Below, one piece after another: positions 17,882-25,943 of a stretch of 64,000 nt of DNA (position 1 is its first letter; each line of letters starts with the position of its first letter). The position numbers and the translations under genes are program-made. The stretch is taken from contig NZ_JAHRXF010000014.1 in assembly GCF_019104725.1 (NCBI RefSeq), positions 1 through 64,000 on the forward strand. Direction: 5' to 3'. The notes below the pieces were generated by a model. That model searched no databases. It was not told the origin of the DNA and saw only the letters and a list, made by a program, of their open reading frames with translations. Source of the stretch: Streptomyces corallincola (lineage in GTDB: Bacteria > Actinomycetota > Actinomycetes > Streptomycetales > Streptomycetaceae).

Positions 17882-17921
17882 CGTGGAGGGGCGCCGGTCG
17901 CTGGACCGGCGCCCCTCCACG
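17882..17921. terminator. Strong terminator after tyrS
   Basis: An 18-bp stem (CGTGGAGGGGCGCCGGTC with its complement) and short loop between the tyrS stop and the converging membrane-protein stop; works for both directions. Confidence 0.85.
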
Positions 17922-17929
17922 TCGCTCTG

Positions 17930-18211
17930 TCAGACGTGTTCGCGTTTCCGCTTGCCCAGGGTCGCCATGTACAGCATGTCCACCACGGCGACGATGATGA
18001 TCGCGGCGATCAGCTGGAAGGCGTGTCGGCTCCAGTCGATGCCGGAGGTCTCGGCCACGCCCAGGGAGCGGGCGATGGCATTGCCCGCGATGGCGCCGAG
18101 CATGCCGCAGATGGTGGTCAGCCAGAGCGGGCTGTGCTGCTTGCCGGGGATGATCGCCTTGGCGATCAGGCCCAGCACGAATCCCACGATGATCGCCCAC
18201 AACCAGCCCAT
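17930..18211 (-). CDS. GlsB/YeaQ/YmgE family stress membrane protein
   Basis: A 93-residue integral membrane protein with three hydrophobic segments: AIIVGFVLGLIAKAIIPG at the N-terminus, the middle GMLGAIAGN, and AFQLIAAIIIVAVVDMLYM near the end. The G..AK.I.PG and GxLGxxxGN patterns define the transglycosylase-associated (YeaQ/GlsB) family. These small stress-induced membrane proteins have no proven activity, despite the family name. GAGGAGG precedes ATG 18211. Divergent from the DUF3099 gene. Confidence 0.85.
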   Translation of the reverse strand: MGWLWAIIVGFVLGLIAKAIIPGKQHSPLWLTTICGMLGAIAGNAIARSLGVAETSGIDWSRHAFQLIAAIIIVAVVDMLYMATLGKRKREHV

Positions 18212-18428
18212 GACTGCCTCCTCGAACGATCCGGCGCGCCGATCCGTGATGAATACGGCCAGTCTGGGCGTGCCCGGCGCGGGGCGCATGTCGGATACAC
18301 CCGGACGCGACCCGGTCTCGTCGGCGCGGTGGACGGGGCGTAACGTGAGGTGCGTTCCCGGCCGTTCCCCGTCGGCCGACGGGGCGGGTGCCGGGCCGGG
18401 GAGTCCGACGCGGGCGGAGTGGAATGTG

Positions 18429-18860
18429 ATGCGGAAACAGCACGGCGGAAGCGTCCAGGTGTTCCGGATCACCGGTGCCCGGACCGGCCTCGCCGAGGAC
18501 GTACGGGCCCGGCAGCGGCGGTACGTGATCTCCATGTCGATCCGCACCCTGTCGGTGATCCTCACGGCGGTCATGTGGAACGTCGAGCGCCATGTCGCCC
18601 TGGTGGCCCTCGTCGTGGGCATGCTGCTCCCCTACGTGGCGGTGGTGATCGCCAACGCCGGGCGCGAGCGGCCTCCGAACCTGCCGTCCACCTATGTGTC
18701 GTCGCCGGTGAGCGCGTACGTGCCGCCCGCGCTGCCGCGGGGCCCGGAGGACGGCGCCCGGACCACCGGTCGGGACGCGGGCGGTGAGGGCCGCCGGGCG
18801 GCCCCGGAGGAGCCCGGGGACCCGGTCACGAACCTCAGGAAAACCTCAGATCAATCATGA
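18429..18860 (+). CDS. DUF3099 membrane protein
   Basis: A 143-residue protein. The first 20 residues include VFRITGARTGLAEDVR, then RRYVISMSIRTLSVILTAVMW starts the first of two membrane helices (about residues 34-50 and 57-76). A hydrophilic Pro/Arg/Glu-rich tail follows. This is the typical actinobacterial DUF3099 pattern; no function is known. ATG 18429 is chosen over the overlapping GTG three bases upstream. Stands alone; a hairpin with a short T-run follows about 75 bases after the stop. Confidence 0.8.
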   Translation: MRKQHGGSVQVFRITGARTGLAEDVRARQRRYVISMSIRTLSVILTAVMWNVERHVALVALVVGMLLPYVAVVIANAGRERPPNLPSTYVSSPVSAYVPPALPRGPEDGARTTGRDAGGEGRRAAPEEPGDPVTNLRKTSDQS

Positions 18861-18936
18861 GGTTCCGGTGCCGGACGCCGGGTGCCCCGTGACATACTTC
18901 GTACGCGCTCCGCATCCCCCGTCGGAGCGACGGACC

Positions 18937-18979
18937 GACGCCGGGCAGCTCCCCCCGTGGCTGCTCGGCGTCGCCTTTT
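18937..18979 (+). terminator. Hairpin terminator after DUF3099 gene
   Basis: GACGCCGGGCAG pairs with CTGCTCGGCGTC (one mismatch) and is followed by GCCTTTTC, a short U-tract that is rare in this genome. Confidence 0.6.
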
Positions 18980-19006
18980 CCCGCCCCGTTCTGTGAGTCG
19001 AGTGCC

Positions 19007-19219
19007 GTGAGCGATACGCCGATCTGTTCCGCCAAGGGCTGCCGCGCGGGCGCCGCGTGGGTGCTGGCCTGGAACAACCCGAAGCTGCACACCCCGGAGC
19101 GGCGCAAGACCTGGCTGGCCTGCGAGGAGCACCGCGAGCACCTGTCGCAGTTCCTGGGCGTCCGGGGGTTCCTGAAGGACGTGGTGGCGTTCGGGGAGTG
19201 GCGGGCGACGGAGGTCTGA
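19007..19219 (+). CDS. Small conserved Cys/His protein of unknown function
   Basis: A 70-residue soluble protein with two N-terminal cysteines (CSAKGC, residues 7-12) and a later CEEHREH cluster. Together they could form a zinc-binding site. Several Trp residues occur in the middle (WVLAWNNP). GTG 19007 (GTGAGCGAT) is the start; a weak purine stretch precedes it. High third-position G/C and compact composition support a real gene. It converges on moaA. No known catalytic family is recognised. Confidence 0.7.
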   Translation: MSDTPICSAKGCRAGAAWVLAWNNPKLHTPERRKTWLACEEHREHLSQFLGVRGFLKDVVAFGEWRATEV

Positions 19220-19237
19220 GCAACTCCGTCCGGTACA

Positions 19238-19302
19238 CCCCGGAGCGGCCGTCCGGGACCCCGGAGCGGCTTCCCGCGGGCTCCGGAGCGGCCTCCCGCG
19301 GA
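19238..19302. repeat. Three imperfect 21-22 bp tandem repeats
   Basis: Three copies of a unit beginning CCCCGGAGCGGC (third copy CTCCGGAGCGGC), about 21-22 bp each, fill the gap between the small Cys/His gene and the converging moaA stop. Each copy contains the CCGGAGCGG core. Confidence 0.8.
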
Positions 19303-19307
19303 CTCCG

Positions 19308-20297
19308 CTAGCCGCCGATCGCGGACATGGGCCGGTCCGGCTGGACGAACGTCGGGTCGTCGAGGCCCGCACCGGCCTTCTTGCCCCACATGGCCTTGCG
19401 CCACCGCTCGGCGATCTCCTCGTCGGAGGCGTCGGAGCGCAGCGCGGCGCGCAGATCGGTCTCCTCGGTGGCGAACAGGCAGGTGCGGATCTGGCCGTCG
19501 GCGGTGAGCCGGGTGCGGTCGCAGGCGGCGCAGAACGGGCGGGTGACGGAGGCGATCACGCCGACCCGCGCGGGTCCGTCGTCCACCAGCCAGCGTTCGG
19601 CCGGGGCGGAGCCGCGCTCGCCGTCCTGTTCGGGGGTGAGGCGGAAGCGGGTGCGCAGCGAGGCGAGGATGTCCTCGGCGGTGACCATGCCGTCGCGCTT
19701 CCAGCCGTGCTGGGCGTCCAGCGGCATCTGCTCGATGAAGCGGAGTTCGTAGTCGTGCGCCACGGCCCAGGCGAGCAGGTCGGGTGCCTCGTCGGCGTTG
19801 AGGCCGGGCATCAGGACCGAGTTGACCTTGACCGGGGTGAGTCCGGCGTCGTGCGCGGCGGCGAGGCCGTCCAGCACGTCCTGGTGGCGGGCGCGCCGGG
19901 TGAGCGTCTTGAACACGTCGGGGCGCAGGGTGTCCAGGGAGACGTTGACCCGGTCGAGTCCGGCCGCCTTGAGCGCCGCCGCCGTACGGGCCAGGCCGAT
20001 GCCGTTGGTGGTCAGCGAGGTGCGGGGGCGGGGCGTGAGCGCGGTGACGCGTTCGACGATGCCGGGCAGGCCGGGGCGGAGGAGCGGTTCGCCGCCGGTG
20101 AAGCGGACCTCGCGGATGCCGAGGAGGCGGACCGCGATGCCGATGAGCCGGACGATCTCGTCGTCGGTGAGCAGCTCGGACTTGCCGAGCCACTGCAGGC
20201 CCTCCTCGGGCATGCAGTAGGTGCAGCGCAGGTTGCACCGGTCGGTCAGTGAGACCCGAAGGTCGGTGGCCGTCCGGCCGTAGGTGTCGATGAGCAC
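19308..20297 (-). CDS. moaA: GTP 3',8-cyclase, molybdenum cofactor biosynthesis
   Basis: A 329-residue radical SAM enzyme that, with MoaC, converts GTP to cyclic pyranopterin monophosphate. The N-terminal [4Fe-4S] cluster motif is CNLRCTYC (Cys21, 25, 28). The C-terminal cluster cysteines are in FCAACDRTRL and the later IRTC. The sequence ends in the GG tail (MSAIGG) needed for activity in MoaA. The SAM-binding FTGGEPLL is present. GTG 20297 is preceded by GGAGGGG at 6 bases. No other moa gene is in the window, so this paralogue stands alone here. Confidence 0.95.
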   Translation of the reverse strand: MLIDTYGRTATDLRVSLTDRCNLRCTYCMPEEGLQWLGKSELLTDDEIVRLIGIAVRLLGIREVRFTGGEPLLRPGLPGIVERVTALTPRPRTSLTTNGIGLARTAAALKAAGLDRVNVSLDTLRPDVFKTLTRRARHQDVLDGLAAAHDAGLTPVKVNSVLMPGLNADEAPDLLAWAVAHDYELRFIEQMPLDAQHGWKRDGMVTAEDILASLRTRFRLTPEQDGERGSAPAERWLVDDGPARVGVIASVTRPFCAACDRTRLTADGQIRTCLFATEETDLRAALRSDASDEEIAERWRKAMWGKKAGAGLDDPTFVQPDRPMSAIGG

Positions 20298-20394
20298 GTG
20301 GTCCCCTCCCTCGCTCGCTCGGCTCTCGTGGGTCTGTCACCTGCGAGCCTACGCGAGAGCGCGGGCGATCACAGGGGCGAGGCGCCCCGAGGGG

Positions 20395-20444
20395 GCGCGG
20401 CCCGCACCGCAGGACCTACGGGTCCCGGTCGGCGCGGGCCGCGC
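20395..20444 (-). terminator. Terminator downstream of the symporter operon
   Basis: GCGCGGCCCGC pairs with GCGGGCCGCGC around a 28-base loop that has its own short pairing, about 50 bases after the symporter stop codon. Confidence 0.6.
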
Positions 20445-20495
20445 ACGGGCCGCTCTCGCGTGCCCGCGGTACGGGTTCCGGGCGTCCGGTACGGG

Positions 20496-22136
20496 TCAGT
20501 GGGCGCCGGTGCCGGTGAGGGAGCGGACCTCCAGTTCGGCGTACTTCCCGGCGTCCGGGACCTCCTTGGAGAGCAGGGTGCCGAGGGCGCCGAGCAGGAA
20601 GCCGACCGGGATGGAGATCAGGCCGGGGTTCTCCAGCGGGAACCAGTGGAAGTCGACGTCCGGGAACATCGAGGTCGGTGCTCCGGAGACGACGGGCGAG
20701 AAGAGGACCAGGCCGACGGCGGTGACCAGGCCGCCGTAGATGGACCAGAGGGCGCCCGCGGTGGTGAAACGCTTCCAGAACAGGCTGTAGAGGAGCGTCG
20801 GCAGGTTCGCGGAGGCGGCGACGGCGAAGGCGAGCGCCACCAGACCGGCCACGTTGAGGTCCCTGGACAGCGCGCCGAGCACGATGGAGACGGCGCCGAT
20901 GCCGACCGTGGCGTAGCGGGCGGCGTTGATCTCCTGCTTCTCGGTGGCCCGGCCCTTCTTGATGACGTTGGCGTAGATGTCGTGCGCGAACGACGAGGAG
21001 GACGCCAGGGTGAGCCCCGCGACGACGGCCAGGATGGTGGCGAAGGCGACCGCGGAGATGGTGGCGAGCAGGATGGCGCCCCAGTTGGAGTCCACGCCGC
21101 CGAGGTGCAGGGCGAGCAGCGGGGCCGCGGTGTTGCCCGCCTTGTTGGAGGCGATGATCTCGGCCGGTTTGATCAGCGCGGCGGCGCCGAAGCCGAGGGC
21201 CAGGGTCATCAGGTAGAAGACGCCGATGAGACCGATGGCCCACAGGACGGACTTCCGGGCGGCCTTGGCGGTGGGCACGGTGTAGAAGCGGATCAGGATG
21301 TGCGGCAGTCCGGCGGTGCCGAGGACCAGGGCGATGCCGAGCGAGAGGAAGTCCAGCTTGCTGGTGCCGGTGGCGCCGTACTTCAGGCCGGGCTCCAGGA
21401 AGGCCGCGCCCTTGCCGCTGTTGTCGGCGGCCCTGCCGAGCAGTTCGGAGACGTTGAAGTTGAACTTGATCAACACCAGGAAGGTCAGCAGCAGCGCGCC
21501 GATGATGAGCAGGACCGCCTTGACCATCTGGACCCAGGTGGTGCCCTTCATGCCGCCGATGGTGACGTACACGATCATCAGGACGCCGACCAGGGCCACG
21601 ATGCCGATCTTGCCGCCGTCACTGGTGATGCCCAGCAGCAGCGAGACGAGGACGCCCGCGCCGGCCATCTGCGCGAGCAGGTAGAAGATCGACACGACGA
21701 TGGTGGAGACACCGGCGGCGGTGCGCACCGGGCGCTGCCGCATCCGGTAGGCGAGTACGTCGCCCATCGTGTAGCGGCCGGAGTTGCGCAGTGGTTCGGC
21801 GACCAGCAGCAGCGCGACGAGCCAGGCGACCAGGAAGCCGATGGAGTACAGGAAGCCGTCGTAGCCGAAGAGGGCGATGGCACCGGCGATGCCGAGGAAG
21901 GACGCGGCGGACATGTAGTCGCCGGAGACGGCGAGACCGTTCTGGAAACCGGTGAACTGCCGTCCACCGGCGTAGAAGTCGGCGGCGTCCTTGGTCTGGC
22001 GTCCGGCCCACACGGTGATGACGAGGGTGGCCGCGACGAACACCGCGAACAGGGTGATGATCAGCGGCCGGTGCTCGCTGGCCTCCCCCGCGGCGAGCAG
22101 GGTGTGCGTGGGGCTCAGGTGCGCTGCGGGGCTCAT
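20496..22136 (-). CDS. actP: Sodium:solute symporter, acetate permease (ActP/MctC) type
   Basis: A 546-residue membrane protein with about 13 transmembrane helices of the solute:sodium symporter family. Features are FYAGGRQFTGFQNGLAVSGDYMSAASFLG near helix 2, the family Na+-site region SGDYMSA, YTMGDVLAYRM, and GTAGLPHILIRFYTVP. These closely match ActP/MctC monocarboxylate (acetate, pyruvate) carriers. It follows a DUF485 gene with a 4-base ATGA overlap, the same order as yjcH-actP in E. coli, which supports acetate uptake. Substrate was not tested, so pyruvate or propionate remain possible. Confidence 0.9.
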   Translation of the reverse strand: MSPAAHLSPTHTLLAAGEASEHRPLIITLFAVFVAATLVITVWAGRQTKDAADFYAGGRQFTGFQNGLAVSGDYMSAASFLGIAGAIALFGYDGFLYSIGFLVAWLVALLLVAEPLRNSGRYTMGDVLAYRMRQRPVRTAAGVSTIVVSIFYLLAQMAGAGVLVSLLLGITSDGGKIGIVALVGVLMIVYVTIGGMKGTTWVQMVKAVLLIIGALLLTFLVLIKFNFNVSELLGRAADNSGKGAAFLEPGLKYGATGTSKLDFLSLGIALVLGTAGLPHILIRFYTVPTAKAARKSVLWAIGLIGVFYLMTLALGFGAAALIKPAEIIASNKAGNTAAPLLALHLGGVDSNWGAILLATISAVAFATILAVVAGLTLASSSSFAHDIYANVIKKGRATEKQEINAARYATVGIGAVSIVLGALSRDLNVAGLVALAFAVAASANLPTLLYSLFWKRFTTAGALWSIYGGLVTAVGLVLFSPVVSGAPTSMFPDVDFHWFPLENPGLISIPVGFLLGALGTLLSKEVPDAGKYAELEVRSLTGTGAH

Positions 22137-22489
22137 GCGCCGCCCTCCATCCGGGACTTGATGGCTTCGGCCTTGGGGTCGAACTTCGCGGCGGCGTGCC
22201 GCGCGTACCACCAGGCGATGAGGAAGGTGCTCAGGAACTGCGCGAGGCCCAGTACGAGGGCCACGTTGATGTTGCCGACGACCTTGGTGCCCATGAAGCC
22301 GCCCGCGTAGTTGGAGAGCAGCACGTACAGCAGGTACCAGGCGATGAAGGCGAGGGTCAGGGGAAAGGCGAACGAGCGGTAGGAGCGGCGCAGTTCACCG
22401 AACTCCGCGCTTCGCTGCTCCTCGGCGAACTCCTCGGGGGAGGGAAGGGATGCTGAATGCCTCGAAGGCGGCGGTGTCTCGGTAGCCAC
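22133..22489 (-). CDS. DUF485 membrane protein, symporter partner
   Basis: A 118-residue protein with a hydrophilic N-terminus and two membrane helices: FPLTLAFIAWYLLYVLLSNYA and VALVLGLAQFLSTFLIAWWYA. FIAWY.LYV.LSNYA is diagnostic of DUF485 (YjcH). It starts the two-gene operon and is coupled to the symporter by a 4-base overlap. AGGAGAC lies 5-6 bases before ATG 22489. Such proteins are thought to assist the adjacent permease; direct function is unproven. Confidence 0.9.
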   Translation of the reverse strand: MATETPPPSRHSASLPSPEEFAEEQRSAEFGELRRSYRSFAFPLTLAFIAWYLLYVLLSNYAGGFMGTKVVGNINVALVLGLAQFLSTFLIAWWYARHAAAKFDPKAEAIKSRMEGGA

Positions 22490-22553
22490 GAAAGTCTCCT
22501 CGCGTCACGGATGTGCGCTTGCTGACCCAAGTCGGGGGATCACACTACCGGGC

Positions 22554-22566
22554 GTCACAGGGTGAC
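22554..22566. promoter_or_regulatory. Palindrome in the promoter region of the symporter operon
   Basis: GTCACAGGGTGAC is a 13-base perfect dyad (5-bp arms). It sits about 70 bases upstream of the DUF485 start and just upstream of a minus-strand -10-like TAGTGT. This position suits a repressor or CRP-like factor (GTG/CAC half-sites). Regulator not identified. Confidence 0.35.
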
Positions 22567-22663
22567 CTCCGTGCGTGACGACGGGCCGGTGGGGGCACGC
22601 CGGGTCGGCCCCCGCCCACGGTCACGGCGCGCGGGGCACACCGGTTCAACTCGGCCCGGCTCT

Positions 22664-22691
22664 TTCGGAGATCAGCGGGTGAGGATAGTTT
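22664..22691 (+). promoter_or_regulatory. Candidate promoter of the subtilase gene
   Basis: TTCGGA, 16 bases, TAGTTT on the plus strand, about 80 bases upstream of the protease start. Weak -35; assigned by pattern only. Confidence 0.25.
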
Positions 22692-22773
22692 CGCCTTGCC
22701 CCACCCGTCATGTACCTGCCCGAGCGTTGTACGCGTTCCGGGCGGTCAGCCATCCGGATGATGTGGAGACCTC

Positions 22774-24300
22774 ATGGCTCATCTGCGCTCAGGACGCCGA
22801 CTCGCGCTCGCCGTTCCGGTCGTGCTGTCCCTGACCGCCTCGCTCGGCTTCCTGCCGGTGGCGGCCTCGGCGGCGGTCCCGGCCGCGGCGACGGCCCCCG
22901 CGGCGGACGGTGACGTCCTGTCGTACGTGGTGAACACCGCGCGGGACGCCCGCACGATCGAGTCGGTGCGCCGGGCCGTGACCCGCAACGGCGGTACGGT
23001 CGTGACGAGTTACGACCGCATCGGGGTAATCGTGGCGCACTCCGCCGACCCGGACTTCGGGAAGCGGATGCGGCAGGTGCGCGGGGTGGACTCGGCGGGC
23101 GCCACCCGGAACCGGCCGCTGCCCTCGCAGGCCACCACGGACGAGGGCACCCCGAAGGCACTGAGCGCCGCCGAGGTCGCGGCGGCCGGACGGAAGGCGG
23201 CGGCGGGCCAGGACCCGCTGGAGCCCCTCCAGTGGGACCTTCCGGCCATCAAGGCGGACAAGGCGCACGAGAAGACCCTGGGCAGCCGGAAGGTGACGGT
23301 CGCCGTCATCGACACCGGTGTGGACGACACCCACCCGGACATCGCGCCCAACTTCGACCGGTCGGCGTCCGCGAACTGCGTCTCGGGCAAGGCGGACACC
23401 ACCGAGGGCTCCTGGCGGCCGGGTGCCGCCGAGTCCCCGCACGGCACCCATGTGGCGGGCGAGATCGCCGCCGCGAAGAACGGGGTCGGCGTGACGGGTG
23501 TCGCGCCGGGTGTGCGGGTGGCGGGCATCAAGGTGGCCAACCCGGACGGGTACTTCTACACCGAGTCCGTGGTCTGCGGCTTCATGTGGGCGGCCGAGCA
23601 CCACGTGGACGTCACCAACAACAGCTATTACACCGACCCCTGGTACTTCAACTGCGCCGACGACCCGGACCAGAAGGCCCTGGTGGACGCCATCACACGG
23701 GCCTCCCGGTACGCGGAGGACAGGGGCACGGTCAATGTCGCGGCGGCGGGCAACGAGAACTACGACCTCGACTCGCACTCGATCACCGACCCGGCCTCGC
23801 CGAACGACGGCACCCCGTCGGACCGCACGGTGGACCCGCACAAGTGCTTCGACATCCCGACCCAGTTGCCGGGTGTGGTCACGGTCGCCTCGACGGGCGC
23901 GAAGGGTCTGAAGTCGTCGTTCTCGAACCACGGGCTCGGCGTGATCGACATCGCCGCGCCGGGCGGTGACTCCACGGCGTACCAGAAGCCGGACGCCCCG
24001 GCGACGAGCGGGCTGATCCTCGGCCCGCTGCCGGGCGGGACCTGGGGGTACATGGCGGGTACGTCGATGGCGACCCCGCACGTGGTCGGGGTGGCCGCGT
24101 TGATCAAGTCCACCCATCCACACGCCTCGGCCGCACTGGTCAAGGCGCTGCTGTACGCCGAGGCGAACGCGACGCCGTGCACCGATCCGTACGACATCAA
24201 CGGTGACGGCAAGGTGGACGCGGTGTGCAAGGGGTCGAAGAACTACAACGGGTTCTACGGGTGGGGTACGGCGGACGCGTTGAAGGCCGTGACCTGGTAG
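22774..24300 (+). CDS. Secreted S8 family serine peptidase (subtilase)
   Basis: A 508-residue exported subtilisin-like protease. The signal peptide covers about residues 1-33 (basic start, then LALAVPVVLSLTASL, cleavage near ASAAVP). A propeptide runs to about 150. The catalytic triad is visible: Asp180 in VIDTGVDDTHPDI, His223 in HGTHVAG, Ser431 in GTSMATPHVVG. The oxyanion Asn lies in AAAGNENYD. An EF-hand-like DINGDGKVDAVC stretch near residue 474 may bind calcium, and paired cysteines suggest disulfides. No cell-wall anchor is present, so it is released. Likely scavenges extracellular protein; a zymogen activated by propeptide removal by family analogy. Confidence 0.93.
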   Translation: MAHLRSGRRLALAVPVVLSLTASLGFLPVAASAAVPAAATAPAADGDVLSYVVNTARDARTIESVRRAVTRNGGTVVTSYDRIGVIVAHSADPDFGKRMRQVRGVDSAGATRNRPLPSQATTDEGTPKALSAAEVAAAGRKAAAGQDPLEPLQWDLPAIKADKAHEKTLGSRKVTVAVIDTGVDDTHPDIAPNFDRSASANCVSGKADTTEGSWRPGAAESPHGTHVAGEIAAAKNGVGVTGVAPGVRVAGIKVANPDGYFYTESVVCGFMWAAEHHVDVTNNSYYTDPWYFNCADDPDQKALVDAITRASRYAEDRGTVNVAAAGNENYDLDSHSITDPASPNDGTPSDRTVDPHKCFDIPTQLPGVVTVASTGAKGLKSSFSNHGLGVIDIAAPGGDSTAYQKPDAPATSGLILGPLPGGTWGYMAGTSMATPHVVGVAALIKSTHPHASAALVKALLYAEANATPCTDPYDINGDGKVDAVCKGSKNYNGFYGWGTADALKAVTW

Positions 24301-24336
24301 ACGAGGGGTGACGGGGCCGCCGGTGCCGGGGGGATC

Positions 24337-24376
24337 GGCCCGGCGGCCCGGCGGCCCGGCGGCCCGGCGGCCCGGT
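24337..24376. repeat. Five tandem 8-bp repeats
   Basis: GGCCCGGC five times head to tail (last copy ends T), in the convergent gap between the subtilase and alcohol dehydrogenase genes. Immediately precedes the nested palindromes at 24379. Confidence 0.9.
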
Positions 24377-24378
24377 CG

Positions 24379-24445
24379 GTCAACTGTTGACCAGTGTTGA
24401 CCAGTCGCCCTCGGCATTGGTCAACGGTATTGATCAACAGTTGAC
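24379..24445. promoter_or_regulatory. Nested palindromes built from GTTGACCA elements
   Basis: GTCAACTGTTGA (24379-24390) pairs perfectly with TCAACAGTTGAC (24434-24445). Inside it GTTGACCA (24396-24403) pairs with TGGTCAAC (24418-24425). The left side also contains the tandem direct repeat GTTGACCAGT twice (24386-24405). The four half-sites and low local G/C look like a multi-site operator. Yet the location, between two gene ends, also suits a bidirectional terminator or cruciform. Both readings are inference. Confidence 0.6.
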
Positions 24446-24488
24446 GCGGAACATCACTGGATGTACGGAATCAACGGGACGACCCCGT

Positions 24489-25535
24489 TCATCCATTGGT
24501 GACGAGCACCTTGAGCGCCGTGCGCTCGTCCATCGCCTTGTAGCCCTCCGGTACACCCTCCATGCCGACCGTCATGTCGAACACCGGGGACGGGTCGATG
24601 GAGCCGTCCAGGATGTCGGGCAGCAGCTCGGGGATGTAGGTGCGGACCGGGGCGACACCGCCGCGCAGGGCGACGTTGCGGTTGAACATGACGCCGAGAT
24701 CGACACCTGTGCCGCTGCCGTGCGGGACGCCGACGAAGCCGACCGCACCGCCGTCGCGGGTGATCCTCAGGGCGGTGCTCATGGACTGCTCGGTGCCGAC
24801 CGCCTCGACCACGGCGTGCGCGCCCCGGCCGCGCGTCAGCTCGCGCACCGCCTCCACGGCCGCGTCCCCGCGCTCCGCGACGACGTCGGTGGCGCCGAAG
24901 CGGCGGGCGATACCGGTACGGACCTCGTGACGGCCCAGCGCGATGATCCGCTCCGCGCCGAGCCGCTTGGCGGCCAGCACCGCGCACAGGCCCACCGCGC
25001 CGTCCCCGACGACGGCGACCGTGGCGCCGGGACGGACGCCCGCGCCGAGCGCCGCGTGGTGGCCGGTGCCCAGCACGTCGGACAGGGTCAGCAGCGCCGA
25101 CAGCAGCCGCTCGTCGGAGGCCGCCTCCTTGGGCAGCCGGACCAGGGTGCCGTCCGCGAACGGCACCCGGACGGCCTCGCCCTGGCCGCCGTCGTAGCCG
25201 ACGGAGCCCCAGAAGCCGCCGTGCTCGCAGGAGGTGGTCAGACCGTCGCGGCAGTAGTCGCAGACGCCGTCGGACCACATGAACGGCGCGACCACGAGGT
25301 CACCGCGCCGTACCCCGCTCACCTCGGAGCCGGTCTCCTCGACCAGGCCGAGGAACTCGTGCCCGATGCGCTGGCCGGGTGTCCGGGCCGCCTCACCCCG
25401 GTACGCCCACAGGTCGCTGCCGCAGATGCAGGCGCGCAGCACCCGCACCACGGCGTCGGTGGGCAGCTGGACCAGGGGCTCGGGCACGTCCTCCACGCGC
25501 ATGTCGTAGGGGGCGTGGATGGTGGTGGCGCGCAT
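24489..25535 (-). CDS. Zinc-dependent alcohol dehydrogenase family protein
   Basis: A 348-residue medium-chain dehydrogenase/reductase. Catalytic zinc ligands are in CICGSDLW and GHEFLG. The structural zinc lobe is reduced to CDYCRDGLTTSC near residue 98, with three or four cysteines. The Rossmann fold is VVGDGAVGLCAV near 172. It resembles the branch annotated as zinc-dependent alcohol or IMP-like dehydrogenases that act on small aldehydes or alcohols; substrate unknown. ATG 25535 follows AAGGA at about 9 bases. Converges on the subtilase gene. Confidence 0.88.
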   Translation of the reverse strand: MRATTIHAPYDMRVEDVPEPLVQLPTDAVVRVLRACICGSDLWAYRGEAARTPGQRIGHEFLGLVEETGSEVSGVRRGDLVVAPFMWSDGVCDYCRDGLTTSCEHGGFWGSVGYDGGQGEAVRVPFADGTLVRLPKEAASDERLLSALLTLSDVLGTGHHAALGAGVRPGATVAVVGDGAVGLCAVLAAKRLGAERIIALGRHEVRTGIARRFGATDVVAERGDAAVEAVRELTRGRGAHAVVEAVGTEQSMSTALRITRDGGAVGFVGVPHGSGTGVDLGVMFNRNVALRGGVAPVRTYIPELLPDILDGSIDPSPVFDMTVGMEGVPEGYKAMDERTALKVLVTNG

Positions 25536-25937
25536 GGTGGGTCGTCCTTCTCGTACGGGGTCGTGCGGTGCGTCGGCCCGAGCGGAGGCGTTCCGTCCGG
25601 AAGGCGGTTCCGGGGGGCGCGGGCGCATCTCACCGTACGCCGCGTCGGGCCGCGGTCGCGCGCCGAGGGCCCCGTACGCGGCGCAGGTCAGCGCCGTACC
25701 GGAAGGAGAGGCGGGAGGGGGAGGGGAGACGGGACGGAGCGGAGGAGGATCGGCCGGTGCGGCCCCGCCGCGAGGGGCACGGGCAACAGGGCTTCGTGCG
25801 CGCGGCTTTGCGGTCACCGGCGCCCCAAACCCCTCTCACGGGTGCCGTTCCGCGCGTACACGTATGCGGGTGATGCGGCGGAAGGGGCGGGTCCGGCACC
25901 TGCCGGGCGGGAATGTCGGCGCGGGACCGTATCCTCA
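25536..25937. other. Divergent intergenic region between dehydrogenase and exonuclease genes
   Basis: About 400 bases with no credible gene. Holds the promoter of the dehydrogenase near its right-hand start and, at 25930-25935, a -10-like TATCCT only 8 bases before the likely exonuclease start. A purine-rich stretch (GGAGGGGGAGGGGAG) lies around 25700-25730. Reading frames through it are shadows or upstream extensions. Confidence 0.5.
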
Positions 25938-25943
25938 ATGACC

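Noticed and set aside
20298..22310. 670-residue acidic frame opposite the symporter
   Set aside because: Asp/Glu/Gly-rich antisense shadow; the real gene is a clear membrane transporter.
24387..25943. Long upstream extension of the exonuclease frame
   Set aside because: Crosses the alcohol dehydrogenase on the opposite strand and the intergenic promoter; domain begins after 25944.
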